Position numbers and translations under genes: made by a program
Shown here: one piece after another, positions 13,201-25,200 of the stretch
Numbering within the stretch: position 1 is the stretch's first letter
Layout: every line of letters begins with the position of its first letter
Notes under the pieces: generated by a model
The model's database searches: none
Seen by the model: only the letters and a program-made list of their open reading frames with translations
What the model was told of the DNA's origin: nothing
Assembly: GCA_036898135.1 (NCBI GenBank)
Contig: CM072526.1
Span: forward strand, 55,380,329 to 55,444,328
Direction of reading: 5' to 3'
DNA: 64,000 nt
Source of the DNA: Oncomelania hupensis
Taxonomy: Eukaryota; Mollusca; Gastropoda; Littorinimorpha; Pomatiopsidae

Positions 13201-16200
13201 AAAATGTTCCAGCTGCAACGGTACCTGCAGTACCTGTGGGACAACCCTGGGCGAGTGGGTAAAGGCAAGTCCAGCAACGTGCTGAAGGAACGCTGCAAAT
13301 CCACGCACTGGATCACTCTGGCCTCCCTGTTGGTACCCATCTTTAAACTTAACATTCAGGTCAGTGCCTGTTGGTACCCATCTTTAAACTTAACATTCAG
13401 GTCAGTGCCTGTTGGTACCCATCTTTAAACTTAACCTCCAGGTCAGTGCCTGGTGGTACCCATCTTTAAACTTAACCTCCAGGTCAATGCCTGTTGGTAC
13501 CCATCTTTAAACTTAACATTCAGGTCAGTGCCTGCTGTACCCATCTTTAAACTTAAACTCCAGGTCTATGCCTGCTGGTACCCATCTTTAAACTTAACAT
13601 CCAGGTCAGTGCCTGGTGGTACCCATCTTTAAACTTAACCTCCAGGTCAATGCCTGTTGGTACCCATCTTTAAACTTAACATTCAGGTCAATGCCTGTTG
13701 GTACCCATCTTTAAACTTAACCTCCAGGTCAATGCCTGCTGGTACCCATCTTTAAACTTAACAGCCAGGTCAGTGCCTGCTGCTGTGAGTGGCAATGATT
13801 GTGGCGATAACGGTGATGATGACAGGGGTGATGATGATAAGACATTGCTCGTGGCCGAGTCACAAAGGGCACACTCAATGAAAGGTTTTGATGTCAGTGA
13901 TAAGCAAAGCCACAACCCAGGCCATAGGGACTGATCAGTTGATGATGAACACACCTTATAGGTGCAAACATCAGTCACAGCAAACCATCAAGTTTGTTAA
14001 TACAGTATAACCTCCGGAATACGACCGTCCCAAATCTGAGAAAAAACGGTCTTATAATAGAGGTGGTCTTATACCGGAAACAAGGGAGAAGGGGACGGTC
14101 AGTCTCGGAGGGGTATGTAGTCATAATTTTCACACTCACCAGCATGTATTCTCTGACAAAGAAAACTGTAAAACATGTTTCATTTTTAGCTTTGTCTTTT
14201 ATTTACAACTTCAAAAATAGTAAACAGTCGTGTCTTCAGACATTTTGAACAGGGAAAAACTTTCTCTCTGCCAAACTCGAAACTTTCCTCATGCGCGACG
14301 CCATTTTGACAAGCCAGTGTAGGCAAGTAATGTCCCTTACTTGCGAACCGGAAATAGCAGATAACAGCAGGCGTACACGAACATGAGAGAAAAAAACGAA
14401 AGTTACAGACAATAAATTAACTGATATCTCTTTTAAATTGCCTAAGACGGTCGTATAAAGGGCTTAAGACACGGTCGCTGGTCGCATAAACGAGGTTGTC
14501 GCATACCAGAGGTCATTTATTATTGGAAGTGAATCCGTCAGAAGTTTTCAGGTCACATAACGGAGGGAGTCGTATACCAGAGAGACGGATATCGGAGGTT
14601 CCACTGTATACCACAAACTACAATCCTAATAATAAAATAATTAAACGAAGATTAAATATTGCTTATAAAATATTTCATTTGATTCATTCAGATGCACCCG
14701 CATATACACAATTGTAAAATGGACATTATGATGACTTGATAGAATGTCAGTGTAATACATCGCTACAATAACCAACAGCAGTCAGCTAAGAGCAACTTTT
14801 GGTTATAACACACACGCACTTCCACATTTAGCAGGTGTGTAGATTGTGGTAGTGGTGATGTGGAAGGAGGTGGATATGTGTGGTGGCAAACAGAGGGGAA
14901 GAGAAGTGTGTGCCATGTCTGTGGTGGCAAACAGAGGGGAAGAGAAGTGTGTGCCATGTCTGTGGTGGCAAACAGAGGGGAAGAGAAGTGTGTGCCATGT
15001 CTGTGGTGGCAAACAGGGGAAGAGAAGTTTGTGCCATGTCTGTGGTGGCAAACAGAGGGGAAGAAGAGTGTGTGCCATGTTTGTGGTGGCAAACAGTGGG
15101 GAAGAAGAGTGTGTGCCATGTCTGTGGTGGCAAACACAGAGGGGAAGAAGAGTGTGTGCCATGTCTGTGGTGGCAAACACAGAGGGGAAAAAAGAGTGTG
15201 TGCTATGTGTGTGGTGGCAAACACAGGGGAAGAAGAGTGTGTACCATGTTTGTGGTGGCAAACACAGAGGGGAAGAAGAGTGTGTGCTATGTGTGTGGTG
15301 GCAAACACAGGGGAAGAAGAGTGTGTACCATGTTTGTGGTGGCAAACACAGAGGGGAAGAAGAGTGTGTGCTATGTGTGTGGTGGCAAACACAGGGGAAG
15401 AAGAGTGTGTACCATGTTTGTGGTGGCAAACACAGGGGAAGAAGAGTGTGTGCCATGTTTGTGGTGGCAAACACAGAGGGGAAGAAGAGTGTGTGCCATG
15501 TTTGTGGTGGCAAACAGAGGGGAAGAAGAGTGTGTACCATGTTTGTGGTGGCAAACAGAGGGGAAGAAGAGTGTGTGCTATGTTTGTGGTGGCAAACACA
15601 GAGGGGAAGAAGAGTGTGTACCATGTTTGCGGTGGCAAACAGAGGGGAAGAAGAGTGTGTACCATGTTTGTGGTGGCAAACAGAGGGGAAGAAGAGTGTG
15701 TGCCATGTTTGTGGTGGCAAACACAGAGGGGAAGAAGAGTGTGTGCCATGTTTGTGGTGGCAGAGGGGAAGAAGAGTGTGTGCCATGTTTGTGGTGGCAA
15801 ACACAGAGGGGAAGAAGAGTGTGTGCCATGTCTGTGGTGGCAAACACAGAGGGGAAGAAGAGTGTGTACCATGTTTGTGGTGGCAAACACAGAGGGGAAG
15901 AAGAGTGTGTGCCATGTCTGTGGTGGCAAACACAGAGGGGAAGAAGAGTGTGTACCATGTTTGTGGTGGCAAACACAGAGGGGAAAAAGAGTGTGTACCA
16001 TGTTTGTGGTGGCAAACACAGAGGGGAAGAAGGGTGTGTGCTATGTGTGTGGTGGCAAACACCGGGGAAGAAGAGTGTACCATGTTTGTTGTGGCAAACA
16101 CAGAGGGGAAGAAGAGTGTGTGCCATGTTTGTGGTGGCAAACAGAGGGGAAGAAGAGTGTGTACCATGTTTGTGGTGGCAAACAGAGGGGAAGAAGAGTG

Positions 16201-19200
16201 TGTGCTATGTTTGTGGTGGCAAACACAGAGGGGAAGAAGAGTGTGTACCATGTTTGTGGTGGCAAACAGAGGGGAAGAAGAGTGTGTGCCATGTTTGTGG
16301 TGGCAAACACATAGGGGAAGAAGAGTGTGTGCCATGTTTGTGGTGGCAAACACAGAGGGGAAGAAGAGTGTGTGCCATGTTTTTGGTGAAACAGGTGGAT
16401 GAGAACTGCCAGCAGCTGGAGAGAGAGTTGATGAAGAAACGACCAAACTGGATGGTGAAGAGACACAAGTATGCTCTGATCAACGATCATAATGTTGTCA
16501 TCAACATGGGACGTCGCCATCTTAAGGCTTTGGAATTCTTCAAGGTTAGTCTTCAGCAACTTCTGCCATTGTGTAGAGATTTTATTTTGTACATTTCTGC
16601 TCTCCAGGATAGTGCAGCTGATGAAAGTATGTGATTATATGCTGTCAACTTTGACATGAAGCATGTCATGATATGCTATCAACTTTGACATGAAGCATGT
16701 GATTATATGCCGTCAACTTTGACATGAATTGAAGCATGTCATTATATGCTGTCAACTTTGACATGAAGCATGTGATTATATGCTGTCAACTTTGACATGA
16801 AACATGTCATTATATGCTGTCAACTTTGACATGAAGCATGTCATTATAGACTGTCAACTTTGACATGAAACATGTCATTATATGTTGTCAACTTTGACAT
16901 GAAGCATGTCATTATATGCTGTCAACTTTGACATGAAGCATGTCATTATATGCTGTCAACTTTGACATGAAGCATGTCATTATAGGTTGTCAACTTTGAC
17001 AGGAAGCATGTCATTATAGGTTGTCAACTTTGACAGGAAGCATGTCATTATAGGTTGTCAACTTTGACAGGAAGCATGTCATTATAGGTTGTCAACTTTG
17101 ACAGGAAGCATGTCATTATAGGTTGTCAACTTTGACAGGAAGCATGTCATTATAGGTTGTTAAATTTGACATGAAGCATGTCATTATAGACTGTCAACTT
17201 TGACATGAAGCATGTCATTATAGACTGTCAACTTTGACATGAAGCATGTCATTATAGACTGTCAACTTTGACATGAAGCATGTCATTATAGACTGTCAAC
17301 TTTGACATGAAGCATGTCATTATAGGTTGTCAACTTTGACATGAAGCATGTCATTATAGACTGTCAACTTTGACATGAAGCATGTCATTATAGACTGTCA
17401 ACTTTGACATGAAGCATGTCATTATAGGCTGTTAACTTTGACATGAAGCATGTCATTATAGACTGTTAACTTTGACATGAAGCATGTCATTATAGACTGT
17501 CAACTTTGACATGAAGCATGTCATTATAGACTGTTAACTTTGACATGAAGCATGTCATTATAGACTGTCAACTTTGACATGAAGCATGTCATTATAGACT
17601 GTTAACTTTGACATGAAGCATGTCATTATAGACTGTTAACTTTGACATGAAGCGTGGAAAGGTAGGTTTATATTGTAGGACTTTGTTTTGTCAATTAATG
17701 GAGGTAACTAACAATAAAAGACAAAACCGAAACTATAGCAAGGCAGTTAGAAAGTGTGTTGTCATTTTCCATGTACAAGTCCAGCTTTACCAGGTGTACA
17801 AGTCCAGCTTTACCAGGTGTACAAGTCCAGCTTTACCAGGTGATGAGTCCAGCTTTACCAGGTGATGAGTCCAGCTTTACCAGGTGATGAGTAAGAAGCT
17901 GTGCTACAGTCTGTTCATTTTGAAAAACTGGAACCTGTACATGGAAAATGACAAACTGGAACCTTTACATGGAAAATGACAAACTGGGACAAACTGGTAC
18001 CTTTACATGGAAAATGACAAACTGGAACCTTTACATGGAAAATTACAAACTGGAACCTTTACATGGGAAAATGACAAACTTTGAGGTATCTACGCATGTG
18101 TATTAATGATGCGTTGATATTTTTCTTAATAATAATAATAATAATAATAACGGGTTTTTATATAGCGGGTACTCCAGCCTATGACCAGACTCACCACGCT
18201 TTACATAATCATTACATATAAATACATGCACTCGATAAATCATTGCTTTTGCTACAATACACCAAAAGACAGAACAGTAAGGGTACAACTATTTACAACT
18301 ATGTACACTAATTATTAAAAAAAAAGACAGAGGTAGACTATTTACAACTATGTACACAAATGAGGGAGTGAATGCGAATGAGAGGAGATGGGTGAAGCTG
18401 GGTTTTTGAGTGATGTGAAAATGATGGTGACACACTGTAGCAGGGTGAGGAAATACAAAATGCAATGCACCTCGCCCTACTCTTCTCCCTTTTTTTGTGT
18501 GTTCCAGCCCACCGGCTTTGATCCGTGGGAAGCGCTTATCTGGTTCACCAAGTTTGTGAAGCTGCTGTCAGACAGGGGAGAGGTTGGACTGATGCCAGAC
18601 CTGCGTATCTTCCTGTACTGGCTGGAGGTCTTCTCCACCATCGCCCTCATCATGGCAGCTAAAATACAAGGGTTAGTACTGTTTGCTGTTCATTGCAAAG
18701 GTTAGTACTGTTTGCTGTTCATTACAAAGATTAGTACTGTTTGCTGTTCATTACAAAGATTAGTACTGTTTGCTGTTCATTGCAAAGGTTAGTACTGTTT
18801 GCTGTTCATTGCAAAGGTCAGTGCTGTTTGCTGTTCATTACAAAGATTAGTACTGTTTGCTGTTCATTACAAAGATTAGTACTGTTTGCTGTTCACTACA
18901 AAGATTAGTACTGTTTGCTGTTCACTACAAAGATTAGTACTGTTTGCTGTTCATTACAAAGATTAGTACTGTTTGCTGTTCATTACAAAGATTAGTACTG
19001 TTTGCTGTTCATTACAAAGATTAGTACTGTTTGCTGTTCATTACAAAGGTTAGTACTGTTTGCTGTTCATTACAAAGATTAGTACTGTTTGCTGTTCACT
19101 ACAAAGATTAGTACTGTTTGCTGTTCATTACAAAGATTAGTACTGTTTGCTGTTCACTACAAAGATTAGTACTGTTTGCTGTTCATTGCAAAGGTTAGTA

Positions 19201-22200
19201 CTGTTTGCTGTTCATTGCAAAGGGTCAGTACTGTTTGCTGTTCATTGCAAAGGTTAGTACTTTTTGCTGTTCATTACAAAGGTCAGTGCTGTTTGCTGTT
19301 CATTACAAAGGTTAGTACTGTTTGCTGTTCATTACAAAGGTTAGTACTGTTTGCTGTTCATTACAAAGGTTAGTACTGTTTGCTGTTCATTCCAAAGATT
19401 AGTACTGTTTGCTGTTCATTACAAAGATTAGTACTGTTTGCTGTTCATTACAAAGGTCAGTGCTGTTTGCTGTTCATTCCAAAGATTAGTACTGTTTGCT
19501 GTTCATTACAAAGATTAGTACTGTTTGCTGTTCATTCCAAAGATTAGTACTGTTTGCTGTTCATTACAAAGATTAGTACTGTTTGCTGTTCATTACAAAG
19601 ATTAGTACTGTTTGCTGTTCATTACAAAGGTCAGTACTGTTTGCTGTTCATTCCAAAGGTCAGTGCTGTTTGCTGTTCATTCCAAAGGTCGTTTGCTGTT
19701 CATTCCAAAGGTCAGTGCTGTTTGCTGTTCATTACAAAGATTAGTACTGTTTGCTGTTCATTGCAAAGGTTAGTACTGTTTGCTGTTCATTGCAAAGGGT
19801 CAGTACTGTTTGCTGTTCATTGCAAAGGTTAGTACTTTTTGCTGTTCATTACAAAGGTCAGTGCTGTTTGCTGTTCATTACAAAGGTTAGTACTGTTTGC
19901 TGTTCATTACAAAGGTTAGTACTGTTTGCTGTTCATTCCAAAGATTAGTACTGTTTGCTGTTCATTACAAAGATTAGTACTGTTTGCTGTTCACTACAAA
20001 GATTAGTACTGTTTGCTGTTCATTACAAAGGTCAGTACTGTTTGCTGTTCATTCCAAAGGTCAGTGCTGTTTGCTGTTCATTCCAAAGGTCGTTTGCTGT
20101 TCATTCCAAAGGTCAGTGCTGTTTGCTGTTCATTACAAAGATTAGTGCTGTTTGCTGTTCATTACAAAGATTAGTGCTGTTTGCTGTTCATTACAAAGGT
20201 CAGTGCTGTTTGCTGTTCATTCCATAGGTCAGTGCTGTTTGCTGTTCATTACAAAGGTTAGTGCTGTTTGCTGTTCATTACAAAGGTCAGTGCTGTTTGC
20301 TGTTCATTATAAAGGTTAGTGCTGTTTGGTGTTCATTACCAAGGTCAGTGCTGTTAGCTGTTCATTACAAAGGTCAGTGCTGTTTGCTGTTAATTATATC
20401 TCAGGCATGCCTACCCATACGGAATTTCCGTATTTTTTCCGGAAATTTGAAAAACTCGGCAGGCGCTATGGAAAATACAAATACTTGTTTCACGTTTCGG
20501 AAATAAATAAAAACAACATTGGGAGAAAAAAAATCGAACTCGTTGGCCTATGGTAATGCACCACGTGACCTTTTTCTGAAGACAGCTGAGCCCGATTTAA
20601 TGCCGCAATGCGCAGTCGCAGTAGAGACACGCACGTGGCATCGAAGTTTCCGGTAGAGGCACCAAAGTTTGCCGAACCAGTTTTTGCACAGTCTCAGTGA
20701 AGATCGGTGCTGGTGACACAGAATTCAAAACAAGGCGTCCTAAACGAATGGCTAAAAAAATGATTGTGAATCTGAATCTTCGAAGAAACGGCGCAAGGAG
20801 CAGATATATCTTGCCTCATATTCGGAAAAGTGTCCTTTCGTTATTCGCGGCAGCACTGACTCAGAAGTACAATTTGTGCCAACCGGTTGGGCATCTCCGT
20901 CGGTGATATGAATGACATCAAGCGGCATGTGGAAAGCCCACAGCATATAAAGAATTACAAGGCTTTGGAGAAGAAAAAGAAGATTGTGGCAGCAAATCAA
21001 TCTGTCACTGGATTCTTTTCATAATATCAAAAAGGATGAGTGCAAAAACAATAGTTAGTAAAAGTTAATACGGAAGTCGTAATAGTAATACTGAAATTTG
21101 AAAACGCTAAGACTGAAACTTCAAATTGAGGGTACGCATGCCTGATATCTGGACATTACATTATCTAAAATTCCTTTGAAATAGTTGGCAATCAGAACAA
21201 GTCAAAAGTCTGTTGTTGGTCCGTTGGGTGCTGTATCTCAACAACTGCTTAACAGATTTTGACAAACTTCTTCGAAACATTACCTATTTGTGTGCCTAGT
21301 GAACCATCTCAGACAATCAAACATGAGTATCGGGCTGAACTGTTTGTGGGGTTTCCACAGCAAAGAATGGAAACTTTTTTCAAAGTGATCCTAGGATTGC
21401 GATCTATTTGAGAATTATGGTTCAAGTCCAATTAATTATTTCTATCCCAGCTGTGCAAGGCAGCCACTTTAACTGTGGCCAAGCTGTACAAGGCAGCCCC
21501 TTTACCTGTGGCCCAGCTGTACAAGGCAGCCTCTTTACCTGTGGCCCAGCTGCACAAGGCAGTCCCTTTACCTGTAGCCAAGTTGTACAAGGCAACCACT
21601 TTAACTGTGGCCCAGCTATGCAAGGCAGCCCCTTTACCTGTGGCCCAGCTGTACAAGGCAGCCCCTTTACCTGTGGCCAAGTTGTACAAGGCAGCCATTT
21701 TACCTGTGACCCAGCTATGCAAGGCAGCCCCTTTACCTGTGGCCCAGCTATGCAAGGCAGCCACTTTACCTGTGGCCCAGCTGTACAAGGCAGCCACTTT
21801 ACCTGTGGCCCAGCTGTACAAGGCAGCCCCTTTATCTGTGGCCAAGTTGTACAAGGCAGCCACTTTACCTGTGGCCCAGCTATGCAAGGCAGCCACTTTA
21901 CCTGTGGCCCAGCTGTACAAGTCAGCCCCTTTACCTGTGGCCAAGTTGTACAAGGCAGCCACTTTACCTGTGGCCCAGCTATGCAAGGCAGCTACTTTAC
22001 CTGTGGCCCATTTGTCCCCTATACGCACTGTGTCCGGGGACGTTAATTTATCCACTGAACTGAACTGAACTGTGGCCCAGCTGTGCAGAGGCCCTTTCTT
22101 ACAATTCACGGGCATTGTACACAAAACTCTATAACTTTGGAACTACTGAAACGTTTGCAATAACATTTTGAAGTTTTTCTGTAATGATTCGTCAGAGTTG

Positions 22201-25200
22201 TAGCTCTTGTAGTTCATAACCAGCTCTGCAACTTCTCAGGCACAGTAGAACTATTTCTTACTCGCCATCGTTGAAGAAATTGGTGAAAATGTGTTCTAAA
22301 TTGAAACAGAACCAGTGAACCATGTGTGTTTGTTGTTTACCAGAAATCAGAGAATGGGTCCAACATTTCAAAGTCAACCGTACGCATAATAAGGACTGGT
22401 TCAATAGCATTATCCTCAGGAGACTGATAAATCCATGCTTGCTCAGTTATGACTAGGCTGAACAGTATGGATTGATCACTGCTTGGTATACAATGAGTTA
22501 ACAAGCAGACCTAGTTCATATGAATCATGAACTTTAAAAAAAAGAGGTTCACGAACTATGCAAACCTTCAATCAGAAAAGTTGCTGGCTTTAGGCCTTGA
22601 GGATGATAATAGTAATTATGAAAATAATAATAACAATAATATAAATGATAATAAACAAGGTAAAGATATCTTGTTTCACACCTTCAGGATGATAATAATA
22701 ATGAGAACACTAATAATACTGATGATAATAATAATAATAATAATTATAATAATAATAATAACAACAACAATAACAATAATATTAAAAAATAAATAAATAA
22801 AATAATAATAACAATATAAAATGTTATTTCAGCAATGGCACTGTAGTGTTACCATCCTGCTACCCTCGTGGTCTTCGCCTGTTCAACCTGACACTGCCCA
22901 AGAGCAGCCCTGGGGATCTGATGACTCTGCTCAACGACTTCAAGCTGATGAGGCGACACACCATGGACTACCTCCACCAGAGAATTAAGGTTACAACTCA
23001 CAAACATGGCATAACTACTCTTTTTTAGCCTCCACCCATCGTCCTAGGTTTTAATCAATGTTTCTTTGTTATTTGTTGGTCAGGAGATTTGTAATGCAGT
23101 TGAATATAAAATACAACTACAACAAAGCTACCCTCCCACTTCACCCTCACATACTGTCAATGAAGCATCTTATGTGTAACCATGCATCTTTAGCATTTGC
23201 TGAACAATCAACAAACAATGTTGCGTCCACAAGGATTTTATTCTTCCTTTCAGACACTGACGGCATTGCTGTGTAACGGCGCATCATTCTGCCTGCTGTC
23301 TCACTTGGTCAACCTGCCAAAGAAGAAGTTGGCCACCCATCTTTTGACAGAGAGGGTTCTGGTGCTGGCTCTCACTCTGCTCCTCAACGTAGAGCAGGGC
23401 AACGTCAGCGCTGCCATGGAGACCCCCACCCTGCACTGCATTCATAATATTGAGCCACAGAAAGTGGGTGTAACTGCTGCTGCAGTCTGTTTCAGGTTTT
23501 ATAGTCATCATCATCATTATTATCATCATCATCATTATTATTATCATCATCATCATGATCAGTTTTGAGCGAGCGTTGTGGTTGCAAGGTCTAAGGCAGG
23601 ACTGACTTGCCTTGTCCACAGGCTAGATACCAATGGTGCCTGACAGGTGTGGGATCCGTCCCGCCTCTGGGTGGTACGTTTCTCCCAATATTATTTACTT
23701 TCGGGCAACGTCTCTGAGGTTTTCTCAGGGTACTCTAATTTGCTCCCCCAGCCAAAATAAAAAAATTAAACAACACAACTAATATTAAATAGGTTAGGTT
23801 TTGGCGCGCCCTAGACTGCGACTATGCCTTCCTCAGGGGAGGCGACCCACAATGTTGTGATAAAAAGAGACAATAAAGTGTGGAAATGATCAATAGTGTA
23901 TGTGTTTATGTCACCATGATGACAATCACCAATTGCTATACCTTAAAACTTATGTTATAACCTATGGTGTGGGACATTACTATGCAAGCAGTTAATAATA
24001 ATAATAATAATTACTGTATTTATAATGCGCTTATCTTATAATAATTATAACTCTAAGCGCGCACTCACAACTCATGCACGCATGTGCACGCTTTAGACAA
24101 TGACACATGTAACAATTACGCAAAAAATACATTCACTCAAATATACTCATACCACAGACAGACCAGACACTATATGCAAGAGACAGCTGGCGATGGGGTG
24201 CGTAGTGAGGTCATAGTGTTAGAACTGCTTGAAAAGGTAAGTTTTGAGGGCAGACTGGAAGGAGGTGGGAGAGGGTTTCTGACGGAGAGAGAGTGGAAGA
24301 GTATTCCAGATGGATGGGCCGTAGACAGAGAAGGAGCGGTTATACCAGAGCAATGACTGTACTTACCCTTGCAGCATCCAGGGGTATTAGGCCCTCTTTG
24401 TACTTGGGGTTGAATCTCCACTGATAGCACTGGACACGTTCACCCACTTGACTGAGGGAAGTGTTAAGAGTGCTATAGCTTAAAACTTAATAGTCAGTGA
24501 CCATCATGTTATAACCTATGGTGTGGGGCATTACTATGCCAGCAGTTCACTGTTATAGCGATACATCCATTTATGGTGCGCCTGTATCTCGCCAGGGAAA
24601 CCTGTCATTCTAACTTTAAAAAGTGACACCATAACGCAAAAATAACATTTTAAAAAAGGTATATATATCAGCAACTGTTTATTTACTGTTTACCTCCAGC
24701 TGGACCAGATGCCGCCACGGCTGGCCTCACTGATAGACGGAGTGCAAGGAGCAGCTGGCTATGCAGACATCATAAGCACTCTTAACACTTCCCTCAGTCA
24801 AGTGGGTGAACGTGTCCAGTGCTATCAGTGGAGATTCAACCCCAAGTACAAAGAGGGCCTAATACCCCTGGATGCTGCAAGGGTAAGTACAGTCATTGCT
24901 CTGGTATAACTCTCTTCACAGGCTGACAGAGCTGCTCAAGGCATGGGGAAACCAGGATTGACCTTAACACACCAGTCTGCTAGCTTGCTGTGACACCCCA
25001 CTTTCTAGCACAATGGACCATCAACTTACCCTAGTCTAGTGAGCTTGTGTGTGTGGATGTTTATTGGAGCTTGCGTTCTGTACTTTTCTAGCACAGTGGA
25101 CCATCAACTTACCCTAGTCTAGTCAGCTTGTGTGTGTGTGTGGATGTTTATTTGAACTTGTGTTCTGTACTTTTCACACAGTGCCAAGTTCTTTGTCGTG

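Noticed and set aside
14868..16390. CRISPR-like array of regular repeats
   Set aside because: Units abut with no unique spacers, lie in a eukaryotic intron and have no cas genes nearby. The same holds for the other arrays.
14763..16634. Very long open frames (up to 584 codons) on both strands
   Set aside because: They are translations of the 39-43-bp minisatellite, which lacks stop codons in almost every frame. Only the 150-bp exon 3 part at 16395-16544 has non-repeat, phase-consistent coding sequence.
21408..22124. Open frames of 197-230 codons on both strands
   Set aside because: A 33-bp repeat without stops keeps any frame open; there is no non-repeat protein sequence and no splice support.
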